Notes: generated from the sequence alone by a model not told the origin. A stretch of 64,000 bases of DNA from Serpentinicella alkaliphila (GCF_018141405.1 NZ_CP058648.1:945001-1009000), one strand, 5' to 3'; positions 38,500-48,065 are shown, counted from the first letter of the stretch. Program-made: numbers and translations.

Positions 38500-38516
38500 T
38501 GTTACAATTGTGTTAC
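38500..38516 (+). promoter_or_regulatory. WalR-type box upstream of the M23 peptidase gene
   Basis: TGTTAC-N5-TGTTAC matches the WalR (YycF) consensus TGTWAH-N5-TGTWAH exactly. It lies 70 bp upstream of the start codon of a cell-wall hydrolase, the typical WalR target, and walR itself is at 42450. Its place just past the -10 element would fit repression better than activation. Confidence 0.65.
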
Positions 38517-38586
38517 AGAAACTCCGAGAAAGTAAAGAAAATTTTACACATTATTAAAAAATCAAATGTGTGAAAGGGGATACGAT

Positions 38587-40080
38587 ATGGAGATAAAGAG
38601 AAACACTGAGAAGATAAAAGACTATGTAAAGAACTTAGAACAAAAAATAAAAGACAGATTGAAGAATCAAAATTTTGATATAAGTAAAATTAAGGCTTTA
38701 GAGACTATCAATAGATCGGAATTCGTACAAAAGATTAAACAAAGCAAGCATCGAAAAGCAATTACATATGGCGGTGCAGGGGCACTGGTCTTAACGTTAA
38801 TTTTTTCATTTAATTTGGCTCTGAATGCATCTATGCTAGCCTACGAAATTTCAGTAGATGACAAAGTAATCGCTATTGTAAGAGATGAGGAACAATTTGT
38901 TAAGGCAGTAGAACTACTTAAGGAAGAGGTTTGGAATGAATACAATCAAGAATTTGCTCTTCCAGAAAACATTAATCATGAAATGATTAAGGCAAAGAAC
39001 AGCAAACTTACTAAACCAGAAGTAATAGTTAAGAACTTAAAGGAACAATTGGATTTTAAAGTTAAGGCTGTGGCAATAGTAGTTAATGGACAAGAAGTTG
39101 CTATAGTGAACAATGAAAGAATAGCAGAGGCAGTTTTAGACGAAATCAAAGCACCTTATATTAAAGAAGATGGTGTTTATAAATCTGTTAATTTTACACA
39201 AAGCGTAGATATAAAAGAAGTAGCAGTAGACATCGCAAGTATAAGAGATAAGGGAGATGCTATTAGTTTTATTTTAAATGGTACTGATGAAGAGCAGGTA
39301 CATGAAGTTCAATCGGGTGAAAATTCTTGGGTTATTGCTAAGAAATATAACATCTCAGTAGATGATATATTGAAGGCAAATCCTAACATAAGGGCAGACA
39401 AGCTTCAAATAGGACAAGAAATTAGTTTAGTAGTTCCAAAACCGTATATTACAGTTTTAACAAAAGAGTATGTGGAGTTAGTTGAGACTATACCTTTTGA
39501 GACAGAAACAGTTAAATCAGAATCTTTATACAAAGGTGATAAGAAGATAACTGTTCAAGGGGTTGAAGGAAAAAGAGAAGTAAAAGGATATATTGTTAGA
39601 GAAAATGGTGTTGAAATTAATAGAGAAGTTTTACAGCAAAATATTCTATCCCAACCAAAAACTAGAGTAGTAGCAGAGGGTACTAAGCCGAGACCAGCTA
39701 CAGTAGCTTCAGGGTCCTTTGCAAATCCGACTAGGGGAAGATTAACTTCTCGTTTTGGTATGAGATATGGTTCGCAACATACTGGAATTGATATTGCAGC
39801 TCCTTCAGGAACATCTATTTCAGCAGCGGATGCAGGAAGAGTTTCATTTGCTGGATGGTCAGGATCATATGGAAATTTAATAATTGTTGATCATGAGAAT
39901 GGGTATCAAACCTATTATGCCCATTGTAATTCACTTCTTGTGGGTGTAGGAACCAGAGTGTTTAAAGGACAGCAAATTGCAACTATAGGAAGTACTGGCA
40001 GAAGTACTGGACCACATCTTCACTTTGAAGTCAGAAGAAATGGTGTACCTATTAATCCATCCCAGTTTGTTAGATATTAG
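38587..40080 (+). CDS. LysM-G5-M23 cell-wall endopeptidase
   Basis: Secreted or membrane-anchored peptidoglycan hydrolase. The 497 aa show a basic N-terminus, a membrane segment (about 60-82), a LysM domain (about 238-283, HEVQSGENSWVIAKKYNISVDDILKANPNI), a G5 domain (about 288-365, with ETETVKSESLYKGDKKITVQGVEG) and an M23 domain. Catalytic zinc residues: H398 and D402 in HTGIDIA, and H477/H479 in GPHLHFEV. The long part between 85 and 235 holds two repeats resembling a self-inhibitory region. The ATG at 38587 follows AAGGGGA. Expression probably answers to WalR. Confidence 0.92.
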   Translation: MEIKRNTEKIKDYVKNLEQKIKDRLKNQNFDISKIKALETINRSEFVQKIKQSKHRKAITYGGAGALVLTLIFSFNLALNASMLAYEISVDDKVIAIVRDEEQFVKAVELLKEEVWNEYNQEFALPENINHEMIKAKNSKLTKPEVIVKNLKEQLDFKVKAVAIVVNGQEVAIVNNERIAEAVLDEIKAPYIKEDGVYKSVNFTQSVDIKEVAVDIASIRDKGDAISFILNGTDEEQVHEVQSGENSWVIAKKYNISVDDILKANPNIRADKLQIGQEISLVVPKPYITVLTKEYVELVETIPFETETVKSESLYKGDKKITVQGVEGKREVKGYIVRENGVEINREVLQQNILSQPKTRVVAEGTKPRPATVASGSFANPTRGRLTSRFGMRYGSQHTGIDIAAPSGTSISAADAGRVSFAGWSGSYGNLIIVDHENGYQTYYAHCNSLLVGVGTRVFKGQQIATIGSTGRSTGPHLHFEVRRNGVPINPSQFVRY

Positions 40081-40088
40081 TTGAATAT

Positions 40089-40120
40089 AAATAGCGGAGA
40101 AAATATTCTCCGCTATTTTT
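40089..40120 (+). terminator. Terminator after the M23 peptidase gene
   Basis: AAATAGCGGAGAA (40089-40101) pairs perfectly with TTCTCCGCTATTT (40106-40118), followed by TT. It could work weakly in the opposite direction for the S8 peptidase gene. Confidence 0.9.
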
Positions 40121-40156
40121 GAGTTGAAATTATGTGCAAATATATTGTAATTATAT

Positions 40157-41443
40157 TTATAGTATTAATAGTAATGCAACTATAGCAATTACAAGAAACC
40201 ATTCATTATTAAAAAGAATCTTTTTTCTCGGAACAGTTTTTTGTTCAGGTGCTTTCGGAGTAACTGGCTTTTTAGTATTGATATTTGCAAATATTTTATT
40301 CATATTTATTTGGCCATAGCCTTGAACATCCCTACTATATCCCGTACCTAAATTGTCTGCAGTTCTAATTAATAAATCCTTAATCTCACCAGGTGTTATA
40401 TTCGGGTTACTCTCGTATAGAAGAGCACAACACCCTGAAACAAATGGAGTAGCCATGGATGTGCCTGAAAGGGTCTGATATTCATTGGTGCTATTTTTTA
40501 GGGAGGTTATATCAACCCCTGGTGCTAATATATCCGGCTTGTGAAGTTCATCAATTGTAGGTCCACGACTTGAGAAATCAGCTATAGGGCTTTTTGCTCC
40601 TTTTTTCGTATTACTAGCACCTACTACAATTGCATTAGGAGTTGTTGCAGGAGAGTTTATTGTAGAAGCTTTTGGACCACTATTGCCGGCAGCAGCACAA
40701 ACAGTTAAGCCTAAGTTTATAGCTTTTTCTACGGCTCTACAAAGGGGATCATCTTTGTAAGAGGTTTTTGCTCTTGTTCCTAATGACATATTAATTATTT
40801 TAATATTGTATCTTTGTTGATTATCTATGGCCCATTGTATTCCAGCGATTACATCTGAAATATTACCAGAACCTTCTCCATCTAGAACTTTTATTCCTAT
40901 AATATTTGCATCTGGAGCAATGCCCATATATTTACCAGAGGAGGAAAATCCATTACCAGCAACTATACCTGCAACGTGAGTACCATGGCCATCGTCATCA
41001 TAGGGTGACGTCTTATTATTAACAAAGTCCTTAAACCCAACAATACGATTGTATGGACTTACTAAATCATGGTGAGGATAAACACCTGTATCGACAACAG
41101 CTATACCTATGCCTTTGCCAGTTAGACCTAAGCCGTTGGCATAATCAGCACCAATAGATACAGAAGCAACATCCATTAACTTAAAAACCTTCTCGTCTAA
41201 ATAGACTTTGTTAATTGCCCTCTCCATAGATGCACTTTTAATTCCTGTAGTAGGAATATATGCTGACACACCATTTATTATTTCTAGTTTGCGTTTGATT
41301 TTACCCCCAAGTTTTGCAACACATTGCTCTAAATCTTCACATCCACAGGATTCAGTTGTAAGTATAACATTCATATAATCTTCATTTGAATATCTTAAAT
41401 GATCTATTATTGAGTCATGGTATATATTTCTATAACCTATCAT
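40157..41443 (-). CDS. Subtilisin-like S8 serine peptidase
   Basis: Peptidase of 428 aa with catalytic triad D118 (VVDTGV), H153 (DGHGTHVAG) and S329 (SGTSMATP), plus the oxyanion Asn in AAGNSGP near residue 254. An I9-like region (about 22-90) precedes the catalytic domain. There is no N-terminal signal peptide, but a hydrophobic C-terminal tail (WFLVIAIVALLLIL) could anchor it. This suggests a tail-anchored or intracellular enzyme similar to AprX. It is encoded opposite to its neighbours. Substrate unknown. Confidence 0.88.
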   Translation of the reverse strand: MIGYRNIYHDSIIDHLRYSNEDYMNVILTTESCGCEDLEQCVAKLGGKIKRKLEIINGVSAYIPTTGIKSASMERAINKVYLDEKVFKLMDVASVSIGADYANGLGLTGKGIGIAVVDTGVYPHHDLVSPYNRIVGFKDFVNNKTSPYDDDGHGTHVAGIVAGNGFSSSGKYMGIAPDANIIGIKVLDGEGSGNISDVIAGIQWAIDNQQRYNIKIINMSLGTRAKTSYKDDPLCRAVEKAINLGLTVCAAAGNSGPKASTINSPATTPNAIVVGASNTKKGAKSPIADFSSRGPTIDELHKPDILAPGVDITSLKNSTNEYQTLSGTSMATPFVSGCCALLYESNPNITPGEIKDLLIRTADNLGTGYSRDVQGYGQINMNKIFANINTKKPVTPKAPEQKTVPRKKILFNNEWFLVIAIVALLLIL

Positions 41444-41577
41444 GTTTTGTCCCCCTTAATTATATTCACACTTATATATTACAGATTATGCAGTGGGTAT
41501 AAAAAAGTGATTATATAAGGCAACAAAAGTATCCATAATTTGACGCATGCTCATTTATAGAAGTATATATATTCGTA

Positions 41578-41586
41578 TGCTATAAT
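41578..41586 (+). promoter_or_regulatory. Extended -10 promoter upstream of the MA-peptidase/walRK genes
   Basis: TGC followed by TATAAT (41581-41586), 35 bp upstream of the start at 41621. An alternative TTGACG-18-TATATA pair lies at 41540-41569. Confidence 0.55.
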
Positions 41587-41620
41587 AGATATAGCCTTCC
41601 ATTAGAAAGGGCGTGATAAA

Positions 41621-42427
41621 ATGCCATTACAAGGAAGAACTAAAAAAAATATTCTTATAGCAATTGTTTTATTTATTTTAACACTAGCAATCTATGTCCC
41701 ATTAAAATATATTAGTGAGTATGGTGCAGTAGCAGCGTTTAGGCCTAGTATTAGAACAGTTGAGAGTGGTTTTGTTTCATATAAAACATCAAATTTTAGC
41801 CAAGTTGAGTCTAATAATTTCGTAGTTAAGTATGAAGATGTAGATGAAGAAGTAATGAATTTAGTAGTAAAAACTGCTGAAGATAAATATTCAAGATTAG
41901 TTGATATATTTAACTATAAATTTAATGATAAAATCGAAATCATAGTATATAATGATGTTAACAAAATGATGAGCACTACTATGTTAAGAGGAAATAGGGC
42001 TCCTATGGGAGTTTACTTTGGAAACAGTATTCATATATATAATCCTATTTACTGGATTAATGAAGACGAGGATATGCATAAGGTGTTTTATTATGAAGGA
42101 CCTGTTCTTCATGAATTAGCGCACAAATTTACAGACCATATTGGAAGAGGCAATTTTCCTACGTGGTTTACAGAAGGAGTAAGTTTATATTTAGAGTATA
42201 TGGTTGATGGCTATGAATGGGGAGTAGGCCTAGAGGTTGATGAACGAGTATACTCAATCGAGAATTTAACAAATAATTTCTATGCATTAGATGTGCACAC
42301 TGCATATACTCAATCCTTTAGGTTTGTAAGAGGCTATGTAGAGAGAAATGGTATAGAATCATTGATAGAGCTTATTGATGAAATAGGAAAAGGGAATAAA
42401 GTAGATTTAAAGAATTTTAAGTCTTAA
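41621..42427 (+). CDS. Peptidase MA-like membrane-anchored protein
   Basis: Putative zinc metallopeptidase of 268 aa. One N-terminal membrane segment (about 10-30) is followed by an extracellular domain with VLHELAHKFTDHIGRGNFPTWFTEGVSLYLEY: zinc ligands H164 and H168, catalytic E165 and the downstream E185. The family (gluzincin, MA-like) has no defined substrate. It lies 22 bp upstream of walR on the same strand, which suggests co-transcription with the cell-wall two-component system. This pairing is a clue to an envelope role but is not proof. Confidence 0.82.
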   Translation: MPLQGRTKKNILIAIVLFILTLAIYVPLKYISEYGAVAAFRPSIRTVESGFVSYKTSNFSQVESNNFVVKYEDVDEEVMNLVVKTAEDKYSRLVDIFNYKFNDKIEIIVYNDVNKMMSTTMLRGNRAPMGVYFGNSIHIYNPIYWINEDEDMHKVFYYEGPVLHELAHKFTDHIGRGNFPTWFTEGVSLYLEYMVDGYEWGVGLEVDERVYSIENLTNNFYALDVHTAYTQSFRFVRGYVERNGIESLIELIDEIGKGNKVDLKNFKS

Positions 42428-42449
42428 AAAATTATTGGGGTGATGTTTT

Positions 42450-43139
42450 GTGAGTCAAAAAATTCTAATTGTGGAAGATGAAAAACCAATTGCTGACATA
42501 ATTAAGTTTAATCTTGAGAAAGAGGGATATTCTGTAGAAGTTGCTCACGATGGTGAGCAAGCCTTACATAAGGTAGCGCAGATGATACCAGATATAATAC
42601 TTTTGGACGTAATGATACCTAAGATAGACGGATTTCAAGTATGTAGAAAAGTAAGAGAGAATTTCTTTATGCCGATACTGATGATTACAGCTAAAGAAGA
42701 AGAAGTAGACAAGGTTTTAGGATTAGAAATGGGTGCGGATGATTATATTACAAAACCTTTTGGCATGAGAGAGCTATTAGCTCGAGTTAAAGCAAACTTA
42801 AGAAGAACAAATACTTTGCTTCAACCTAAAAGTCAGAGCCTAATTAAAAATGGTCAGCTTTATATAGACCTAAATAAGTATGAAGTTAGAAAAGATGATG
42901 AAGTAATAGAATTAACATCAAGAGAGTTCGAACTTATGAAGTTTCTTGCGATTCAAATGGAGCAGGTTTTTTCAAGAGAACAGTTACTAAAAGAAGTTTG
43001 GGGTTATGAGTACTATGGTGATGTTAGAACCGTAGATGTAACTGTAAGAAGGTTAAGAGAAAAAATTGAGGATGATGCAAGTTATCCTAAGTATATACTA
43101 ACTAAGAGAGGCGTAGGATATTACTTTAGGAGGACATAA
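42450..43139 (+). CDS. walR: Response regulator WalR (YycF)
   Basis: OmpR-type response regulator controlling peptidoglycan hydrolases and essential in many Firmicutes. The 229 aa start at GTG after GGGGTG. Receiver domain with phospho-acceptor D53 (PDIILLDVMIPKIDG), the usual ITAKEEEVDKVLGLEMGADDYITKPF, and a winged-helix DNA-binding domain (about 130-228) with TSREFELMKFL and VRTVDVTVRRLREKIE, the latter being the recognition-helix signature of WalR. Followed after 4 bp by walK. Confidence 0.95.
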   Translation: MSQKILIVEDEKPIADIIKFNLEKEGYSVEVAHDGEQALHKVAQMIPDIILLDVMIPKIDGFQVCRKVRENFFMPILMITAKEEEVDKVLGLEMGADDYITKPFGMRELLARVKANLRRTNTLLQPKSQSLIKNGQLYIDLNKYEVRKDDEVIELTSREFELMKFLAIQMEQVFSREQLLKEVWGYEYYGDVRTVDVTVRRLREKIEDDASYPKYILTKRGVGYYFRRT

Positions 43140-43143
43140 TTAC

Positions 43144-44946
43144 ATGATAAAAAGTATGAGAATTAAGCTTATAACCATTTACTTTTTACTTGTGTTTATT
43201 GCCATGAGCATTGTCAGTGTTTTTATAATACAACAGTTTGAGCAATATCATCTAGAAAGCGTTAGTGGAAATTTAATACAAATTGCAGGTAGTATTATAA
43301 CAACTCTTCAGGACACAAATTGGCAACACAATAAAAAGGATACTCAAGAAAATATAGTTTTCTATGAAAAAATGGATATAGAGATTTATGTGATAGATAA
43401 GGACAATAACTTTACAATAATTTCAAGTACAAATATACCTTATTTAAATCAGAATGCAATGCACATTCTAGAGCCAGAGTTAATCTTAGCAGCGTTCAAT
43501 GGGGACGAAAGAGAAAAGGACATCATATCACGAAGTGGTGAAACAACTAGCTCAAAAAATATTGTTTTCCCTTTATTTGATGAAAACAATATGATTGCAG
43601 GGGCAGTATATCTTAGAAAAAATCTAGAAAGCATTTATAAGACATTAGATCAATCTAAATATATATTAACGAGAGCAACTCTTTTAGCCTTATTTATAAC
43701 AATATTATTAGGTTACCTTATAGCTAAAAGTATTACAGGCCCAATAAATGATGTAACAATAAAGGCAGAAAAAATGGCAAAGGGCGATTTCGACCAAATA
43801 GTTGAGGTTAAGTCAAATGATGAAATAGGGCAACTTGCTAGTATGTTTAACTTCTTGACAGCTAGACTTAAATCATCGATACAAGAGGTATCTAGTGAAA
43901 AAAACAAGCTTGATACGATTATTAATTATATGGCCGATGGATTAGTTGCCGCTACAGAAACTGGAGAAATAATACATACTAACCCTAGGGCTCTAGAGAT
44001 ATTAAAGTTAGACGAAGAAGCTGTTCATAGGAAGTCCTTCGATGAAATATTTAGAGAGCTAAATCCAAGGCTTACGTTAGATTACTTTAAAAAGGAATCC
44101 TGGTCTGGAAGTCAAATAATTGATATGGGTGATGGTATAAAAGTAAGAGCTAATTATGCACCATTCACAAATGAAACAAATACTTTAGCAGGAATAATCC
44201 TATTACTACAAGACGTGACTGAACACGAAAAATTGGAAAATATGCGTAAAGAATTTGTAGCTAATGTTTCTCATGAACTTAAAACACCACTGACTACAAT
44301 TAAAAGCTACACAGAAACCATTTTAGATGGAACAATAGAGGATAAACAGCTTACGCAACAGTTTCTTAATGTTATAGACAGTGAAGTTGATAGAATGACT
44401 AGGTTAGTACGAGATCTATTGCAGTTATCAAATTTAGATTTTCAACAGTATAAATGGAATAAGAAGCAAGTATACATAGACGATATTATTGAAAAAGTCT
44501 TAATAAAGCTTGAATTATCTGCACATAATAAACAACAGATACTCAAATATGTAAAAGACTGTGAAAATATTAAAATTAACGGTGATGAAGATAAAATCGA
44601 ACAAGTAATATCGAATATTATTACAAATGCAATCAAGTACACTAATGAAGAGGGACAAATTACAATTGAACTTCTTAAAGAAGGAGACTATGCTGTAATC
44701 TCCGTTGAAGACAATGGGATTGGGATACCTGCTAAGGATTTATCTAGAGTGTTTGAGCGTTTTTATAGGGTAGATAAGGCAAGGTCTAGGGAATTAGGAG
44801 GCACAGGACTAGGACTCTCCATAGCTAAACAAATTATTGATTCACATGAGGGGACAATAAAAATAGTGAGTGGTGAGGGTAGTGGAACAAAAGTTACAAT
44901 TACTTTACCAGTTATAGAAGAGATGGCGGAAAGTTTTGTAGTATAA
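43144..44946 (+). CDS. walK: Sensor histidine kinase WalK (YycG)
   Basis: Membrane histidine kinase partner of WalR. The 600 aa show two membrane segments (about 8-29 and 178-194) around an extracellular sensor domain, a HAMP domain (about 195-247), a PAS domain (about 255-360), the HisKA box with the phosphorylated H377 (FVANVSHELKTPLTTIKSY), and HATPase motifs N (ISNIITNAIKYT), G1 (VEDNGIGIP), F (FERFYR) and G2 (GGTGLGLSIAK). The domain order is canonical for WalK. walR-walK look like one unit; yycH and yycI follow after a 100-bp gap and a separate gene. Confidence 0.95.
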   Translation: MIKSMRIKLITIYFLLVFIAMSIVSVFIIQQFEQYHLESVSGNLIQIAGSIITTLQDTNWQHNKKDTQENIVFYEKMDIEIYVIDKDNNFTIISSTNIPYLNQNAMHILEPELILAAFNGDEREKDIISRSGETTSSKNIVFPLFDENNMIAGAVYLRKNLESIYKTLDQSKYILTRATLLALFITILLGYLIAKSITGPINDVTIKAEKMAKGDFDQIVEVKSNDEIGQLASMFNFLTARLKSSIQEVSSEKNKLDTIINYMADGLVAATETGEIIHTNPRALEILKLDEEAVHRKSFDEIFRELNPRLTLDYFKKESWSGSQIIDMGDGIKVRANYAPFTNETNTLAGIILLLQDVTEHEKLENMRKEFVANVSHELKTPLTTIKSYTETILDGTIEDKQLTQQFLNVIDSEVDRMTRLVRDLLQLSNLDFQQYKWNKKQVYIDDIIEKVLIKLELSAHNKQQILKYVKDCENIKINGDEDKIEQVISNIITNAIKYTNEEGQITIELLKEGDYAVISVEDNGIGIPAKDLSRVFERFYRVDKARSRELGGTGLGLSIAKQIIDSHEGTIKIVSGEGSGTKVTITLPVIEEMAESFVV

Positions 44947-44979
44947 AGGAAAAAATGTGTAATTAACTTTTAAATATGT

Positions 44980-44996
44980 TGTAATATGTTTGTAAC
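44980..44996 (+). promoter_or_regulatory. WalR-type box upstream of the secreted-protein gene
   Basis: TGTAAT-N5-TGTAAC fits TGTWAH-N5-TGTWAH exactly. It overlaps the expected -35 region of a promoter with TATAAT at 45007-45012. The target would be the gene at 45051 and possibly yycH-yycI downstream. Confidence 0.65.
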
Positions 44997-45050
44997 AATT
45001 ATTATATATAATATACTTAAAGTTAGATTCTCCATAAAGGAGGGATAGTA

Positions 45051-45554
45051 ATGCTAAAAAAATTCATGGTGTGTCTTTCTGTACTTTTTCTTTTAATAAG
45101 TCTAAGTGCTATCGCTCACGCAAACCCAGAAAACAAAATCGTAGAAGAACCTCAAACTTTTTTCAGACTTAATAATCTTACAAGAAATCTAACAACAAAT
45201 GATCCTAATTTGTTTGTTTCTTTTAATGCTTCTGAAAAATCAACTGTAACTATTTCAGTTTTTCATAATACAAGTTTAGCAAATGATGAAGAAAAATTTG
45301 TATTGGTTGATGAACCTGTTATGGTAGAAGTAGGGACTATACAAAGAGGGTTCACTGAGTTGGTATTAAGAAAGGGAACTAATAAGATTGAGTTTAAGGT
45401 TGATTTTGAAAAGGGTGAAGAACTTATTGTAAACCGGGTTGTAGTAGTAAGAGACATTGAAGAAGTAAAAAAGCAACTTACTGATAGCGTTGTTAATCCT
45501 AGGGATGCAATTAAAAACATTTTTATCGCTACAGGCACTAACTCTAAGCCATAA
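45051..45554 (+). CDS. Predicted secreted protein between walK and yycH
   Basis: Not recognised. The 167 aa begin with a clear signal peptide (LKKFMVCLSVLFLLISLSAIAHA, cleavage predicted after residue 24 or so, at AHA-NP). The mature part is beta-rich: an NDPNLFVSFNASEKSTVTISVFHN segment and GFTELVLRKGTNKIEFKV, resembling Ig-like or Big-type extracellular folds. No catalytic motif. RBS is AAGGAGGG. It follows walK and has its own WalR-type box, so it may be a cell-surface component linked to wall homeostasis. This is inference from context. Confidence 0.7.
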   Translation: MLKKFMVCLSVLFLLISLSAIAHANPENKIVEEPQTFFRLNNLTRNLTTNDPNLFVSFNASEKSTVTISVFHNTSLANDEEKFVLVDEPVMVEVGTIQRGFTELVLRKGTNKIEFKVDFEKGEELIVNRVVVVRDIEEVKKQLTDSVVNPRDAIKNIFIATGTNSKP

Positions 45555-45573
45555 TACCTCGGAGTGATAGAAA

Positions 45574-46968
45574 ATGAAAAGAGAAAAAGTAAAAACTATC
45601 ATATTAGTAGTTTTGGTGACAATGTGCATTTTTCTGACACAGAAGATTTGGTTTATTTCTCCATTCACTATGCTACAATCCGAGGCGTCTAACCTAGGAG
45701 TAAATCAAGAACAAGTATTAGAAATTAGGAATGATGTTTTAAGGCCAATAAAATTTAATATTAACTTAGGCGGATATCATGTAAACCCAGGTTATACAGA
45801 TGATATTTGGCATTTAAGTAAGGATTTTTTAGAGTCATACTTTTTAGGAGAACCTGAAGTTCTACCTACTACCATTGATAAGTATAATGAATTAAAAAAT
45901 CTTAAAAGTATAGAGATTCATTTTGGCAAAAACATCCCTTCTGTACTTATTTCTTCAGTTTTTGGGTCTATAGACAATAGGATTGTTAGGAATGTAAAAG
46001 AAATAGAACAAATTTTAATACCTGCTACAGCTAATGGCGATATATACATATTAAATGGCACTAGTGTCTTTAAAGCTAGTCATAATAATTATAATAGCAG
46101 AACATTGAACCAATTATTTCAATATATTGAAGGACGGAGTTATAATAGATTCTATCCGTTATTTTTAGATATTGGAAACCCTGTATTGATGCCATTGAGC
46201 TTTAGTAATTCATTACCCAAAATGTATGTGGATAGTGAAATCAACATAGCTGACGATAGTATAGTAGTTGAACATGCGAAGACTTTTTTTGATAGAAACT
46301 TTGATTTTATTAAGACAATTAAGGAAACCAGTGGTTCAACAGTATTTATTTATGGTTATGGTGAAAAGAGCGTTAGAATAAATAACAGAGGAAGAATTGA
46401 GTACTCCGAAGATGTAGGAACCCCATCGAGTACAAATGTTATTAACGCATTAGATTCAGCTATTAACTTTGTATTAAATCACGGTACTTTTCCAGAGGAT
46501 ACATATCTAAAAGAAATTCGTCCAATTGAAAAAAACAGAGGCTATTATTTTGGTTTCTCATACAAAGTAAATGATAGACCTATTCATTTTGTAGATAGCA
46601 ACTCAACTAATACTATTGAAGTTGAGGTTTATGGGGATAAAATAAAAAACTATAAGTCTTTTATAAGAAATCCAGTAGATTTACCAAACGTAGAAGTAAC
46701 AAATCAGATGATGTTGCCTCATAAAATAATAGATGACAATTATGACAGGTTAAAAGAAGATTATTTAAATTCATTTACTAATCAGGATGTAGCTATTGAT
46801 GAAATGATTTTGAATGAAATAATGAGTGTAGAACTTGTATATCTAGATACTTTAGATCAGGTAACAAATCAACTTATTATACCATGCTGGAGGGTTATAG
46901 TTAAAGATTCTGTATATTACTTTGATGCATATGATGGGATTCTTCGATATAAAACAGTTGCAAATTAA
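45574..46968 (+). CDS. yycH: YycH family WalK regulator
   Basis: In Bacillus, YycH is a membrane-anchored extracytoplasmic protein that binds and modulates WalK together with YycI. This 464 aa protein has one N-terminal membrane segment (about 8-24) and a long extracellular domain without enzyme motifs, consistent with YycH in size and place. The assignment rests largely on topology and position between walK and yycI; sequence conservation in this family is low. Follows the secreted-protein gene by 19 bp. Confidence 0.75.
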   Translation: MKREKVKTIILVVLVTMCIFLTQKIWFISPFTMLQSEASNLGVNQEQVLEIRNDVLRPIKFNINLGGYHVNPGYTDDIWHLSKDFLESYFLGEPEVLPTTIDKYNELKNLKSIEIHFGKNIPSVLISSVFGSIDNRIVRNVKEIEQILIPATANGDIYILNGTSVFKASHNNYNSRTLNQLFQYIEGRSYNRFYPLFLDIGNPVLMPLSFSNSLPKMYVDSEINIADDSIVVEHAKTFFDRNFDFIKTIKETSGSTVFIYGYGEKSVRINNRGRIEYSEDVGTPSSTNVINALDSAINFVLNHGTFPEDTYLKEIRPIEKNRGYYFGFSYKVNDRPIHFVDSNSTNTIEVEVYGDKIKNYKSFIRNPVDLPNVEVTNQMMLPHKIIDDNYDRLKEDYLNSFTNQDVAIDEMILNEIMSVELVYLDTLDQVTNQLIIPCWRVIVKDSVYYFDAYDGILRYKTVAN

Positions 46969-46983
46969 TATGGTGGTGATAGG

Positions 46984-47856
46984 GTGGATTGGTCAAAAGC
47001 AAAGAATATTTTAATAATTGCCTTTATCATTACTAATCTGTTTCTGTTGTTTAATATAGAAAAGGATATAATGCGTCAAGAGAATTTTTTTACTATTACA
47101 AATAAATATGTAGAGGAAGTAAAGGCACATTTAAACGAAAATGGAATTAAGGTTAATACAGAAATACCACTAGAAACACAATCGTTGCCAGTTCTATTTG
47201 TAAAGTACAATACTTTTAATATCGAAGAAATAGGACCCAAGCTTTTAGGAGAATATACTGAAATTGATAATAATACATATGCATCAGAGTCTGGAATTGT
47301 AAATATTGTAGGCGGTAAAAAGATAACATACAAAAGAACTGAAAAATGTGAACCCATTTACTCTTTAGATGAAAACAAAGCAAAAACTATTAGTGAAGAC
47401 TTCCTGTTGGAGCATAATCTTAATTTTAGTCAATTACATTTAAGTCAAATATATTTTGGTAAAGTTGTTGAATTTGGTGATAATCCCGTATATATTTTAG
47501 TTTATGAACAGCTATATAATAATCATTTTTTAGGTGAAAGCTATATTAATGTTTATGTGAACAAACATGGTATAATAGGATTTGAGGCAATGTTACTTGA
47601 GTATGACAAAACTTATCCTCAAAAAAGAAAGATAATACCAGCTACAGAAGCATTACTGAGAAAAATAAACGATATGGTGAATGATAATCCATATGATGAT
47701 ATTATAGTAAATAACATTGAGTTAGGTTACTATTTTGATCCAGAAAGTGTAAATGTAGCAGACTGGAGAGATATTGAATCAGGCACTGCTTTTCCAACAT
47801 GGCGCATTACATTAAATAATGGAAAAACTTACTATGTAGAAGGCTATAAAAATTAA
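46984..47856 (+). CDS. yycI: YycI family WalK regulator
   Basis: Second extracytoplasmic regulator of WalK. The 290 aa start at GTG, with a membrane segment (about 9-27, AKNILIIAFIITNLFLLFN) and a C-terminal part ending WRITLNNGKTYYVEGYKN, the typical YycI end. The region DWRDIESGTAFPTWRI is the conserved PepSY-like unit. It follows yycH by 15 bp and is followed by a terminator. Confidence 0.85.
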   Translation: MDWSKAKNILIIAFIITNLFLLFNIEKDIMRQENFFTITNKYVEEVKAHLNENGIKVNTEIPLETQSLPVLFVKYNTFNIEEIGPKLLGEYTEIDNNTYASESGIVNIVGGKKITYKRTEKCEPIYSLDENKAKTISEDFLLEHNLNFSQLHLSQIYFGKVVEFGDNPVYILVYEQLYNNHFLGESYINVYVNKHGIIGFEAMLLEYDKTYPQKRKIIPATEALLRKINDMVNDNPYDDIIVNNIELGYYFDPESVNVADWRDIESGTAFPTWRITLNNGKTYYVEGYKN

Positions 47857-47873
47857 ATCTTATGAAATTGCTG

Positions 47874-47918
47874 AAATGAGTGGATTACCGAATTGTGTAG
47901 TTCACTCATTTTTTTTAA
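47874..47918 (+). terminator. Terminator after yycI
   Basis: AAATGAGTG (47874-47882) pairs with CACTCATTT (47903-47911), followed by a run of Ts. Confidence 0.82.
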
Positions 47919-48065
47919 GTTTTTAGCTATTTCGTTGTTTGCCACTTATCAAATTAAAATTAAAATGATATAATTAAAAAAAAATAACAATAATATTTAG
48001 TAACTATAAAATAGGATTCGTGTGTGTTACTATCTCTAAAATAAATGGTAGAAATATAGAACTTA

